Shown here in pieces: positions 1 through 5,662 of a DNA stretch of 6,451 bases. Source of the stretch: Flavobacteriales bacterium (GTDB lineage: Bacteria; Bacteroidota; Bacteroidia; Flavobacteriales_F; PHOS-HE28); assembly GCA_024640205.1 (NCBI GenBank), contig JAHEFL010000106.1, positions 1-6,451 on the forward strand, written 5' to 3'. The position numbers were made by a program, and so were the translations under genes. Below the pieces are notes generated by a model, which made no database searches, was not told where the DNA came from, and was given only the letters and a program-made list of their open reading frames with translations. Position 1 is the first letter of the stretch; every line of letters begins with the position of its first letter.

Positions 1-13
1 ATAGCCTGCAGGT

Positions 14-21
14 TAACTTTG
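14..21 (+). promoter_or_regulatory. Candidate Bacteroidota -7 promoter element upstream of the FG-GAP protein gene
   Basis: The octamer TAACTTTG matches the Bacteroidota housekeeping -7 consensus TAnnTTTG exactly. The matching -33 element would lie before the window, so it cannot be checked. Transcription from here would give a leader of roughly 67 bases before the ATG at 95. Bases 22-94 show no other clear signal and no good Shine-Dalgarno sequence, which is usual in this phylum. An eight-base motif with two free positions arises easily by chance, so this remains a candidate. Confidence 0.35.
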
Positions 22-94
22 AGGCACCAGGTTCCTGGAGAAGGGGAACGACTTTAAAGGTCCCACATACCATTGGCATAATGCTCGAACAATC

Positions 95-2380
95 ATGAAC
101 AACCTCCGCCCGATCACCGCGTTACTGCTTGCCGTGTCGGTGATAGTGCCTTGCCACGCCCAATTGGACCTGCATTTCGATGGCACGGTCCCCCTGGTAA
201 GGAATGGTGATCCATTGACCTTGGCATGGGCAGGGGGCTTGAATTCAGTTCAAGTAAGCCCAGTGGACCTGAACAATGATGGGCTCAAGGACCTGTTCCT
301 TTTCGATCGTTCAGGCAACTCGGTCATCACGTTGCTGAATGATGGTATCCCGAACACGGTGAGTTATACCCTGACCCGGGAATACGACCTGGTCGGTCCA
401 TTTCCCGAACTACATGATTGGGCGCTGATGCGCGATTATGACATGGATGGGCGCGAGGATCTGTTCGCCTATTCACAGGCCGGATTCGCCGTGTATCGGA
501 ACACCTCCATTGGTAGCATGCTTTCTTTTGAGCTGGTGACCTCTCAGGTACGCTCCAACTACGTGAGTTCGAACGGAAATCCCGTTCATGCGAACCTTTT
601 CATCTCCCAAGTGGACCTCCCTGGCATCGCTGATATAGATTCCGACGGGGACCTTGATGTACTCGTATTCAGCCTGTTAGGCTCTTATGTGGAGTACCAC
701 AAGAACCTGAGCATGGAACTATACGGGCATGCGGACAGCCTGACATACGAGCTAAAGAACAGATGCTGGGGCTATTTCTCCGAAAGCGCATCGGATAACT
801 CCGTTACGCTCAATGTGCCCTGCAGTTTCAATGTGCCCAACCCTGAGATCGGTGGCGGCGGTGGTGAGCAAAGTGCGATCCGGCACGGTCAGGATGGTGC
901 CCCGAAGTCCCATTCAGGAAGCTGTCTCACCCCCCTGGACCTGAACGGTGACGGGGTGATGGACCTGCTCCTTGGCGATGTTTCGTTCAATAATGTCGTC
1001 GCGCTGTACAATGGAGGGACCGTGGACCTCGCTTTGATGACCTCGGTCGATAACTATTTTCCCATCTACGACGAGTCTGTCGAACTGGCCCTCTTCCCAG
1101 CTTCATTCTATGTGGACCTGAACAATGATGGGTTGCGGGATCTGGTCGTGAGCCCCAATGGGACCACGCTTGCGGAAAACGGCAACAGTATGTGGTATTA
1201 CCGCAACAATGGAACGGATGCTTCACCCGTGTTCAGCTTCCAGCAGGACGATGTGTTCCAGGGGTCCATGATCGACCTCGGTGAAGGTGCTTATCCCGTT
1301 CCGTTCGATCATGACGGCGATGGGCTTATGGACCTCGTTGTGGCCAACCATGGCCATTTCCAAACAGGAGATACATACGTAGGTAAGATGACGCTGCTCC
1401 GCAATACCGGCACCGTGACCGACCCTTCATTTGACGTAGTGGATGAGGACTTCGCGGGCCTCTCCAGCAGTGGGATAGGATTGAGCATGTACCCCGCCTT
1501 TGCCGATGTGGACGACGACGGGGACATGGACATGTATATCGGAGACCTTCAAGGGCGGCTTCATTTTTTCAGGAACAATGGCACGGCGCAATCGCCTGAC
1601 TTCGTCTTGGATACTCCGAACATCACGGATGAGTTCGGTGCGACCATAGATGTTGGACAATTCGCCACACCCCAATTTTTTGATCTCGATGGCGATGGTT
1701 TGAAGGATCTTCTGATCGGGGAACGCAACGGCAATCTGAACTACTACCGGAATACAGGAACGGCTTCACAACCATCCTGGCAACAGGTATCTGAATCATT
1801 GGGCGATGTCAGCACGGTTGAATGGTGGAACATCACAGGGCATTCGATCCCATTCATGTTCCAAACTCTGGATGGTGACAAGGAGATCCTCCTGGGTTCG
1901 GAGTCCGGATGGATCTATCACTACGGTGATATCGAAGGGAACGAGTTGGGTACCTACACACTATTGGACAGCACCTTCCTGGGAGTGCGGGAAGGGATCC
2001 GCAGCTCCCCTTGTCTGGCGGATCTTACTGGTGATGGGGAATTGGACCTTGTCCTTGGCAATTACAGGGGAGGTCTTTCCTTCTGGAGAAGCGACATGAT
2101 CAGCAGCACCGGGTCCAGGGAAACGAAAGACCAGCGGTCTTTCAGCATGTTCCCGAACCCAACGTCCGGCGAGGTTAGACTGGTTTTGACCGGTGAGATG
2201 CAGGGAGCGACCAACTGGGTCATCCGCGACAGTATGGGAAAGGTCGTGATGCAAGAGGCGGCTAACGGACCGACCACTGTCCTCTCGATGACCGGCCTTG
2301 CCAATAGTGTGTATTACATAAGGACCGAGGGGAGTGTGAACTCAGAGGTTCAACGCTTGATCCTGGTCGGTCCGGAATAA
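95..2380 (+). CDS. Secreted FG-GAP/VCBS repeat protein with T9SS type A sorting domain
   Basis: This 761-aa protein is probably exported by Sec and then across the outer membrane by the type IX secretion system. Residues 1-22 are a signal peptide (basic R5, hydrophobic core LLLAVSVIV, cleavage likely after HA-22). Nine Dx[D/N/T]xDGxxD-type motifs, as in FG-GAP/VCBS beta-propeller blades, begin at D58, D114, D180, D282, D341, D405, D471, D530 and D643; a degenerate tenth (LDGDKE) is at about 593. Spacing is about 55-66 residues, except for a 102-residue gap holding an insertion with C224, C243, five glycines (253-257) and C277. The acidic positions should bind calcium. Residues from about 680, starting FSMFPNPTSGEV, match the type A (Por_Secre_tail) sorting domain and run to the C-terminus, ending VQRLILVGPE. 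The first ATG gives a well-formed signal peptide, which supports the start. Ligand or enzymatic role is unknown; surface adhesion or binding is an inference. It is convergent with mdh. Confidence 0.93.
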   Translation: MNNLRPITALLLAVSVIVPCHAQLDLHFDGTVPLVRNGDPLTLAWAGGLNSVQVSPVDLNNDGLKDLFLFDRSGNSVITLLNDGIPNTVSYTLTREYDLVGPFPELHDWALMRDYDMDGREDLFAYSQAGFAVYRNTSIGSMLSFELVTSQVRSNYVSSNGNPVHANLFISQVDLPGIADIDSDGDLDVLVFSLLGSYVEYHKNLSMELYGHADSLTYELKNRCWGYFSESASDNSVTLNVPCSFNVPNPEIGGGGGEQSAIRHGQDGAPKSHSGSCLTPLDLNGDGVMDLLLGDVSFNNVVALYNGGTVDLALMTSVDNYFPIYDESVELALFPASFYVDLNNDGLRDLVVSPNGTTLAENGNSMWYYRNNGTDASPVFSFQQDDVFQGSMIDLGEGAYPVPFDHDGDGLMDLVVANHGHFQTGDTYVGKMTLLRNTGTVTDPSFDVVDEDFAGLSSSGIGLSMYPAFADVDDDGDMDMYIGDLQGRLHFFRNNGTAQSPDFVLDTPNITDEFGATIDVGQFATPQFFDLDGDGLKDLLIGERNGNLNYYRNTGTASQPSWQQVSESLGDVSTVEWWNITGHSIPFMFQTLDGDKEILLGSESGWIYHYGDIEGNELGTYTLLDSTFLGVREGIRSSPCLADLTGDGELDLVLGNYRGGLSFWRSDMISSTGSRETKDQRSFSMFPNPTSGEVRLVLTGEMQGATNWVIRDSMGKVVMQEAANGPTTVLSMTGLANSVYYIRTEGSVNSEVQRLILVGPE

Positions 2381-2403
2381 GGTTCCATAAAGGACCATCA
2401 CGC

Positions 2404-2432
2404 AGAAGGCGCCCCGAAAGGCGCCTTCTTTT
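2404..2432 (+). terminator. Rho-independent terminator of the FG-GAP protein gene
   Basis: A perfect 10-bp GC-rich stem (AGAAGGCGCC / GGCGCCTTCT) with a six-base loop CCGAAA is followed by TTTTG. It starts 23 bases after the stop codon at 2380. It lies between two convergent genes. On the minus strand the hairpin is equally stable but is followed by GCGTGATGG, not a T-tract, so it should work mainly for the plus-strand gene, though the hairpin may also help end the mdh transcript. Confidence 0.85.
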
Positions 2433-2453
2433 GTCGTTGATGAAGGGCAGTAC

Positions 2454-3395
2454 CTACGCCGTAACGCTGTTCATCTTGTCCAGGACCTCCATCACCTCTT
2501 TCACCGCTTTCGCACTGGTGTTCAAGGCCTCCATTTCATCGGCGTTCAATTTCAACTCCAGGACCTTCTCGATCCCTTTGCGCCCCAGAATGACAGGAGC
2601 GCCCATGTATACGTCCTTCAGCCCATATTCACCTTGAAGCCATACGCAACAAGGGAACACCCGCTTTTGGTCGCGCACGATCGCCTCCACCATCTGGGCG
2701 GCAGCGGTACCTGGCGCGTACCATGCACTCGTGCCCAATAGGTTCACGATCTCTCCGCCACCCTTCTTCGTCCGCTCTACGATCGCATCCAATTCCTCCG
2801 CACCGATCAACTCCGTCACCGGGATCCCACCGACAGTTGTATAGCGGGGAAGGGGCACCATGGTATCCCCATGTCCGCCCATCAGCACGGCTTGAATGTC
2901 CTTCGGGCTCACATTCAGCGCTTCGGCCAGGAAGGCACGGTACCGCGCAGTATCCAAGATACCCGCCATGCCGAACACGCGTTGGCTCGGGAACTTACTG
3001 TTCAGGAAAGCGCAATAGGTCATCACATCGAGCGGATTGCTCACCACGATAATGATCGCATCAGGGGAGTGCTTCACCACATTCTCCGTTACACTCTTCA
3101 CGATCGCCGCATTTGTGGCGATCAAGTCGTCACGGCTCATACCCGGCTTCCGAGGCAGCCCGCTCGTTATCACCACCACATCACTACCCTCGGTCCTGGT
3201 ATAATCATTGGTGGAACCCGTCAACCGGGAGTCGAACAAGTTGATCGGTGACGTTTGCCAGATATCCAGGGCCTTGCCTTCAGCGTAGCCCTCCTTGATG
3301 TCAAGAAGCACCACTTCGTTGGCCAATTCCCAACGGGCCACGGCATCAGCACATGTTGCGCCTACGTTGCCGGCCCCAACCACAGTGACTTTCAT
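2454..3395 (-). CDS. mdh: NAD-dependent malate dehydrogenase, LDH-like type
   Basis: The 313-aa cytoplasmic enzyme interconverts malate and oxaloacetate with NAD in the TCA cycle. The Rossmann motif GAGNVG is at residues 7-12 and the NAD-ribose-binding acidic residue is D32 (LLDIKEG). The active-site loop SGLPRKPGMSRDDL (78-91) carries R82, at the position that separates malate (Arg) from lactate (Gln) dehydrogenases, and R88. N120 lies in SNPLD, D148 and R151 in GILDTAR, and the catalytic base H175 in MGGHGDTMVP. Length is normal for the bacterial LDH-like MDH group (about 305-320 aa), and no key residue is missing. The ATG at 3395 sits two codons before the first beta strand, so the start is secure. 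No Shine-Dalgarno sequence is visible. It is divergent from the sigma-factor gene and convergent with the FG-GAP gene, with no operon partner in the window. Confidence 0.97.
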   Translation of the reverse strand: MKVTVVGAGNVGATCADAVARWELANEVVLLDIKEGYAEGKALDIWQTSPINLFDSRLTGSTNDYTRTEGSDVVVITSGLPRKPGMSRDDLIATNAAIVKSVTENVVKHSPDAIIIVVSNPLDVMTYCAFLNSKFPSQRVFGMAGILDTARYRAFLAEALNVSPKDIQAVLMGGHGDTMVPLPRYTTVGGIPVTELIGAEELDAIVERTKKGGGEIVNLLGTSAWYAPGTAAAQMVEAIVRDQKRVFPCCVWLQGEYGLKDVYMGAPVILGRKGIEKVLELKLNADEMEALNTSAKAVKEVMEVLDKMNSVTA

Positions 3396-3433
3396 TCGAA
3401 TGGAGGAATTATTTGAGTTTTCGGATCGGAGAG

Positions 3434-3441
3434 CGAAGGTA
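3434..3441 (-). promoter_or_regulatory. Candidate -7 promoter element for mdh
   Basis: Read on the minus strand this is TACCTTCG, one mismatch from the Bacteroidota consensus TAnnTTTG. It lies 38 bases before the mdh ATG, so a start a few bases downstream gives a leader of about 30 bases. No convincing -33 TTTG is visible at the usual spacing. The same 12 bases (CATTACCTTCGC) occur facing the other way before the sigma-factor gene, which strengthens both calls. Confidence 0.5.
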
Positions 3442-3462
3442 ATGTTAATGCCTGCTGTTGAT

Positions 3463-3473
3463 GGTCAGTGACC
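3463..3473. promoter_or_regulatory. Palindrome between divergent promoters, possible operator
   Basis: GGTCA-G-TGACC is a perfect 5-bp inverted repeat around one central base. With a single bulged G it extends outward by a further 3 bp (GAT...ATC, 3460-3477). It lies between the two outward-facing promoter-like elements, about 40 bases upstream of the expected mdh start and about 55 upstream of the expected sigma-gene start. This is where a dimeric regulator serving both genes could bind. A short palindrome can occur by chance and no regulator is identified. Confidence 0.25.
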
Positions 3474-3509
3474 GATCACCCACATCTTTCCCTAGCCCTG
3501 ACCTTCCAT

Positions 3510-3517
3510 TACCTTCG
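3510..3517 (+). promoter_or_regulatory. Candidate -7 promoter element for the sigma-factor operon
   Basis: TACCTTCG matches TAnnTTTG with one mismatch. A TTTC at 3487-3490, 19 bases upstream, is a 3-of-4 match to the -33 TTTG element at an acceptable spacing. Transcription would begin near 3523 and leave a leader of about 18 bases before the ATG at 3541. The likeness to the housekeeping consensus suggests reading by the primary sigma factor rather than autoregulation by the encoded ECF factor. Confidence 0.5.
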
Positions 3518-3540
3518 CGATGGAGGCATCCTTTTGAGAA

Positions 3541-4239
3541 ATGATGCGTCTCAAGCATTGGATGGTCGTACCTACAGCCATATCCGACGATACTACGACC
3601 GGCGAGAGGACCGCAGGGGGGCGACGTCCTCCATTGGTCATCACATGGCCCGGGACCCCGAATGCGTTGGAAAAAGCCTATTCAGAACTTATTGATGGCT
3701 GCATTTTGAATGATCGACGCAGCCAGCAGAAAGTGCACGAACTGTTCTATGGGAAGATGATGGCCGTTTGCCTGCGGTACACGAAGAATACCGACCAGGC
3801 CAAGGACATCCTGCAGGATGGGTTCATCAAGGTATTCCGGAGCATTGAGAAGTTCAATCGGGAAGGTTCCTTTGAAGGATGGATCCGGCGCATCGTTGTC
3901 AATACAGCGATCGATCATTTCAGGCGATCCAAGAATTCGTATCTCCTTCTCGGGGAGGAAAGGAGCATAGAGGATTTTGGTGATGATGATGAGGCGGACA
4001 CATGGACGGACGAAGGTCACGAGAATGACCTGGATGTTAAACCTGCCGATGTCATCAATGCCATGCAGAAACTGACACCGGCATACCGAACAGTGTTCAA
4101 CTTATATGTATTCGAGGAATTGACCCATAAAGAGATCTCAGAACTTTTGGGGATCAACATCGGCACTTCGAAAAGCAATTTGGCGAAGGCCAAGAGGAAT
4201 TTAAGGAAACTATTGACCAAGGAGGATCCGCTCCGTTAA
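3541..4239 (+). CDS. ECF-type RNA polymerase sigma factor (sigma-70 family)
   Basis: The 232-aa protein should direct RNA polymerase to a specific promoter set. Region 2 spans about residues 48-132: the segment DQAKDILQDGFIKVFRSIEK (85-104) and then FEGWIRRIVVNTAIDHFRRS (111-130) are the classic ECF core-binding and -10-recognition helices. Region 4 spans about 170-226, with LTPAYRTVFNLYVFEELTHK followed by the helix-turn-helix EISELLGINIGTSKSNLAKAK. There is no region 3, as expected for an ECF factor. The linker between the domains is strongly acidic (14 of residues 139-165 are D or E). Residues 1-45 have no counterpart in typical ECF factors, and no in-frame ATG lies between codon 8 and region 2. 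The start at 3541 (or codons 2 or 8) fits the promoter-like element 24 bases upstream, but a TTG start at codon 43 is not excluded. It is followed 11 bp later by a membrane protein that probably controls it. Confidence 0.93.
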   Translation: MMRLKHWMVVPTAISDDTTTGERTAGGRRPPLVITWPGTPNALEKAYSELIDGCILNDRRSQQKVHELFYGKMMAVCLRYTKNTDQAKDILQDGFIKVFRSIEKFNREGSFEGWIRRIVVNTAIDHFRRSKNSYLLLGEERSIEDFGDDDEADTWTDEGHENDLDVKPADVINAMQKLTPAYRTVFNLYVFEELTHKEISELLGINIGTSKSNLAKAKRNLRKLLTKEDPLR

Positions 4240-4250
4240 CTGAATAGACG

Positions 4251-5519
4251 ATGATCAAAGGGAAAGACGGCTTCGACCAGTCCTTGAGGAATATCCTCGA
4301 GCCCTATGAGGTGCCTTATAATTCGGCCGATTGGGCCCAGTTGGAAAAGCATCTCGACGAAGGGAAGGGCGTAGGACGATGGGGGTCGGCCACCGGGCTG
4401 ATAGCATTGTTGCTTGGTGGCACCCTGGCGGTCGCTACCACGGTGCATCTGATGATCCAAGAAACGGAAATGGAGGACGGAACGGGCATTGCTCAGCCTG
4501 CGCTGTTCGACCAGCGTCCGTACGCAGGTCCAAAGCTCGATGATCCGAACTCTGTGGTCGGCCACCCGGCGATCGAGGAACCGACAGCAACGGTTGTGGA
4601 GAAGAGTGCCCTGCAGCCTTCGAAGCAACGCTCCCTTACCAGTGGAACACTGCGATCCAATGACGAGGCTTTGAACGAGGGATCACCGAGCGACCTGAAC
4701 AGAACAGAACCTCCGACCGCGGTTACCACCAAGCCGGATGATGCAGCGATCACCGCTAGTATCACTGAGGGTTGTCCGGGTACCACCGTGGATTTTGCAA
4801 TGAACAATGTACCTGAGGATGGGATTTTCCTGTGGAATTTCGGGGACGGCAGTTTCTCCAACAAACCGAAGCCTTCACATACCTTCTCCAAGCCGGGGAC
4901 CTTTGAGGTCATGCTCTCCCATTCATCCATGAGCGGGGGCAAATTCGCGAACAAACCTGTCTCTGACCGTATCGTGATCCACGAGGTTCCCGATGCGTCC
5001 TTCCAATTCATTAAACGGGAGTTTGAGAACAGCATCCCATCGGTCCATTTCGAGAACCGTAGCGTAGGCGGCAAAACCTACCACTGGGATTTCGGCGATG
5101 GGTCGAGTTCCACGGTTCCGCATCCGGACCATGTGTACAAGCAGAAGGGCAATTACACGATCACATTGACCACCAGTAATTCCAATGGTTGCGTTGATCG
5201 CGCAGAGCGCAACCTCAGGATCGAATCGGACTACAACCTATTGGCCACCAGTACCTTCTCGCCGAACGGCGATGGTTTGGAGGACACGTTCATTCCTGGA
5301 GCATTACGCATCTTGAGCGCACGTTTCCACATGTCGATCTTTGATGCCCGAACGGGCGAACTCGTGTACGAAACGAACGATGCCCAACGCCCATGGAACG
5401 GCCGGATCGGGAATCGCGGTGAGCACTGTAGCCCCGGCGAGTATCTGTGGATGGTGGATATGAAGGATGGCGAAAGCTTGGGAGGATCCTACAACGGAAG
5501 TTTGAGCCTTGTGCGTTGA
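4251..5519 (+). CDS. Probable anti-sigma-like membrane protein with two PKD domains and T9SS type B C-terminal domain
   Basis: This is a 422-aa protein. Residues 1-43 (FDQSLRNILEPYEVPYNSAD then WAQLEKHLDEG) resemble the short cytoplasmic segment, with a conserved tryptophan, that precedes the membrane helix in Bacteroidota proteins encoded next to ECF sigma factors. Residues 47-69 form one transmembrane helix; K33, K39 and R43 before it predict an N-inside, C-outside topology. No cleavage site or lipobox follows. Residues 70-165 are a low-complexity linker rich in P, S, T, D and E. PKD domain 1 (about 165-245) has WNFGDGS at 195 and HTFSKPGTFEV at 210. PKD domain 2 (about 248-325) has WDFGDGS at 279 and HVYKQKGNYTITL at 294. 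Residues 328-422 are a gliding-motility-associated/T9SS type B domain (TFSPNGDGLEDTF at 335, W382-NG, PGEYLW at 395). The 11-bp gap after the sigma gene and the terminator after 5519 indicate a two-gene operon. The anti-sigma role is inferred from position and the N-terminus; it could instead be only a surface protein with a signal anchor. Confidence 0.85.
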   Translation: MIKGKDGFDQSLRNILEPYEVPYNSADWAQLEKHLDEGKGVGRWGSATGLIALLLGGTLAVATTVHLMIQETEMEDGTGIAQPALFDQRPYAGPKLDDPNSVVGHPAIEEPTATVVEKSALQPSKQRSLTSGTLRSNDEALNEGSPSDLNRTEPPTAVTTKPDDAAITASITEGCPGTTVDFAMNNVPEDGIFLWNFGDGSFSNKPKPSHTFSKPGTFEVMLSHSSMSGGKFANKPVSDRIVIHEVPDASFQFIKREFENSIPSVHFENRSVGGKTYHWDFGDGSSSTVPHPDHVYKQKGNYTITLTTSNSNGCVDRAERNLRIESDYNLLATSTFSPNGDGLEDTFIPGALRILSARFHMSIFDARTGELVYETNDAQRPWNGRIGNRGEHCSPGEYLWMVDMKDGESLGGSYNGSLSLVR

Positions 5520-5537
5520 TGAAAACTTCTAATTCCG

Positions 5538-5570
5538 AAAGAGCCCGGCAGTGCCGGGCTCTTTATTTTT
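5538..5570 (+). terminator. Rho-independent terminator of the sigma/PKD operon
   Basis: A hairpin with outer arm AAAGAGCCCGG (5538-5548) pairs with CCGGGCTCTTT (5554-5564) around a small loop of CAGTG, and is followed by TTTATTTTT ending at 5570. It begins 18 bases after the TGA at 5517-5519. Strong GC pairing and the T-rich tail make this a confident terminator. It separates the operon from the CUB/PKD gene starting at 5663. Confidence 0.9.
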
Positions 5571-5571
5571 G
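5564..5571 (+). promoter_or_regulatory. Weak candidate -7 element before the CUB/PKD gene, overlapping the terminator tail
   Basis: TATTTTTG fits TAnnTTTG exactly but lies inside the T-rich tail of the preceding terminator, so the match may be a by-product of that tail. No -33 TTTG lies at the right distance; that position is in the hairpin. It would give a leader of about 85 bases. The rest of 5572-5662 shows no better promoter or structured element. Confidence 0.18.
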
Positions 5572-5662
5572 CCCCATTGGGCAACCCGCGCAGCCCCTCT
5601 CGCATCATAGGGAGCGAAGGGCATTCCCTGTTGAAGGATAACCCCGTCCTGGGATAGTAGAA

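Noticed and set aside
3..98. Open frame of about 31 codons ending in TGA that overlaps the ATG of the FG-GAP gene (ATGA), as if an upstream gene were translationally coupled
   Set aside because: About 30 codons without a stop is expected by chance fairly often, the encoded residues are not recognisable, and a promoter-like element lies inside. The sequence before the window would decide it.
2871..3251. 126-codon open frame antisense to mdh
   Set aside because: It lies wholly inside the well-supported malate dehydrogenase gene and its product has biased, unrecognisable composition; it is a shadow of mdh codon use.
3468..3695. 75-codon open frame overlapping the sigma-factor start in another frame
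   Set aside because: It begins within the intergenic region upstream of the promoter-like element, has no recognisable domain and stops inside sigma region 2. It was considered as a frameshifted true N-terminus, but it does not join any sigma-like residues.
4493..5074. 193-codon open frame antisense to the PKD protein gene
   Set aside because: The sense frame has unmistakable PKD domains across this interval. The antisense product has no signal peptide, recognised motif or promoter.
5447..5641. 64-codon open frame running through the operon terminator
   Set aside because: It begins inside the type B domain in another frame and crosses a strong terminator, with no start signal or recognisable product.
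5572..5662. Possible small RNA or leader structure before the CUB/PKD gene
   Set aside because: Only short (4-5 bp) inverted repeats are present, such as AGGG-CATT-CCCT, too weak to support an RNA element.
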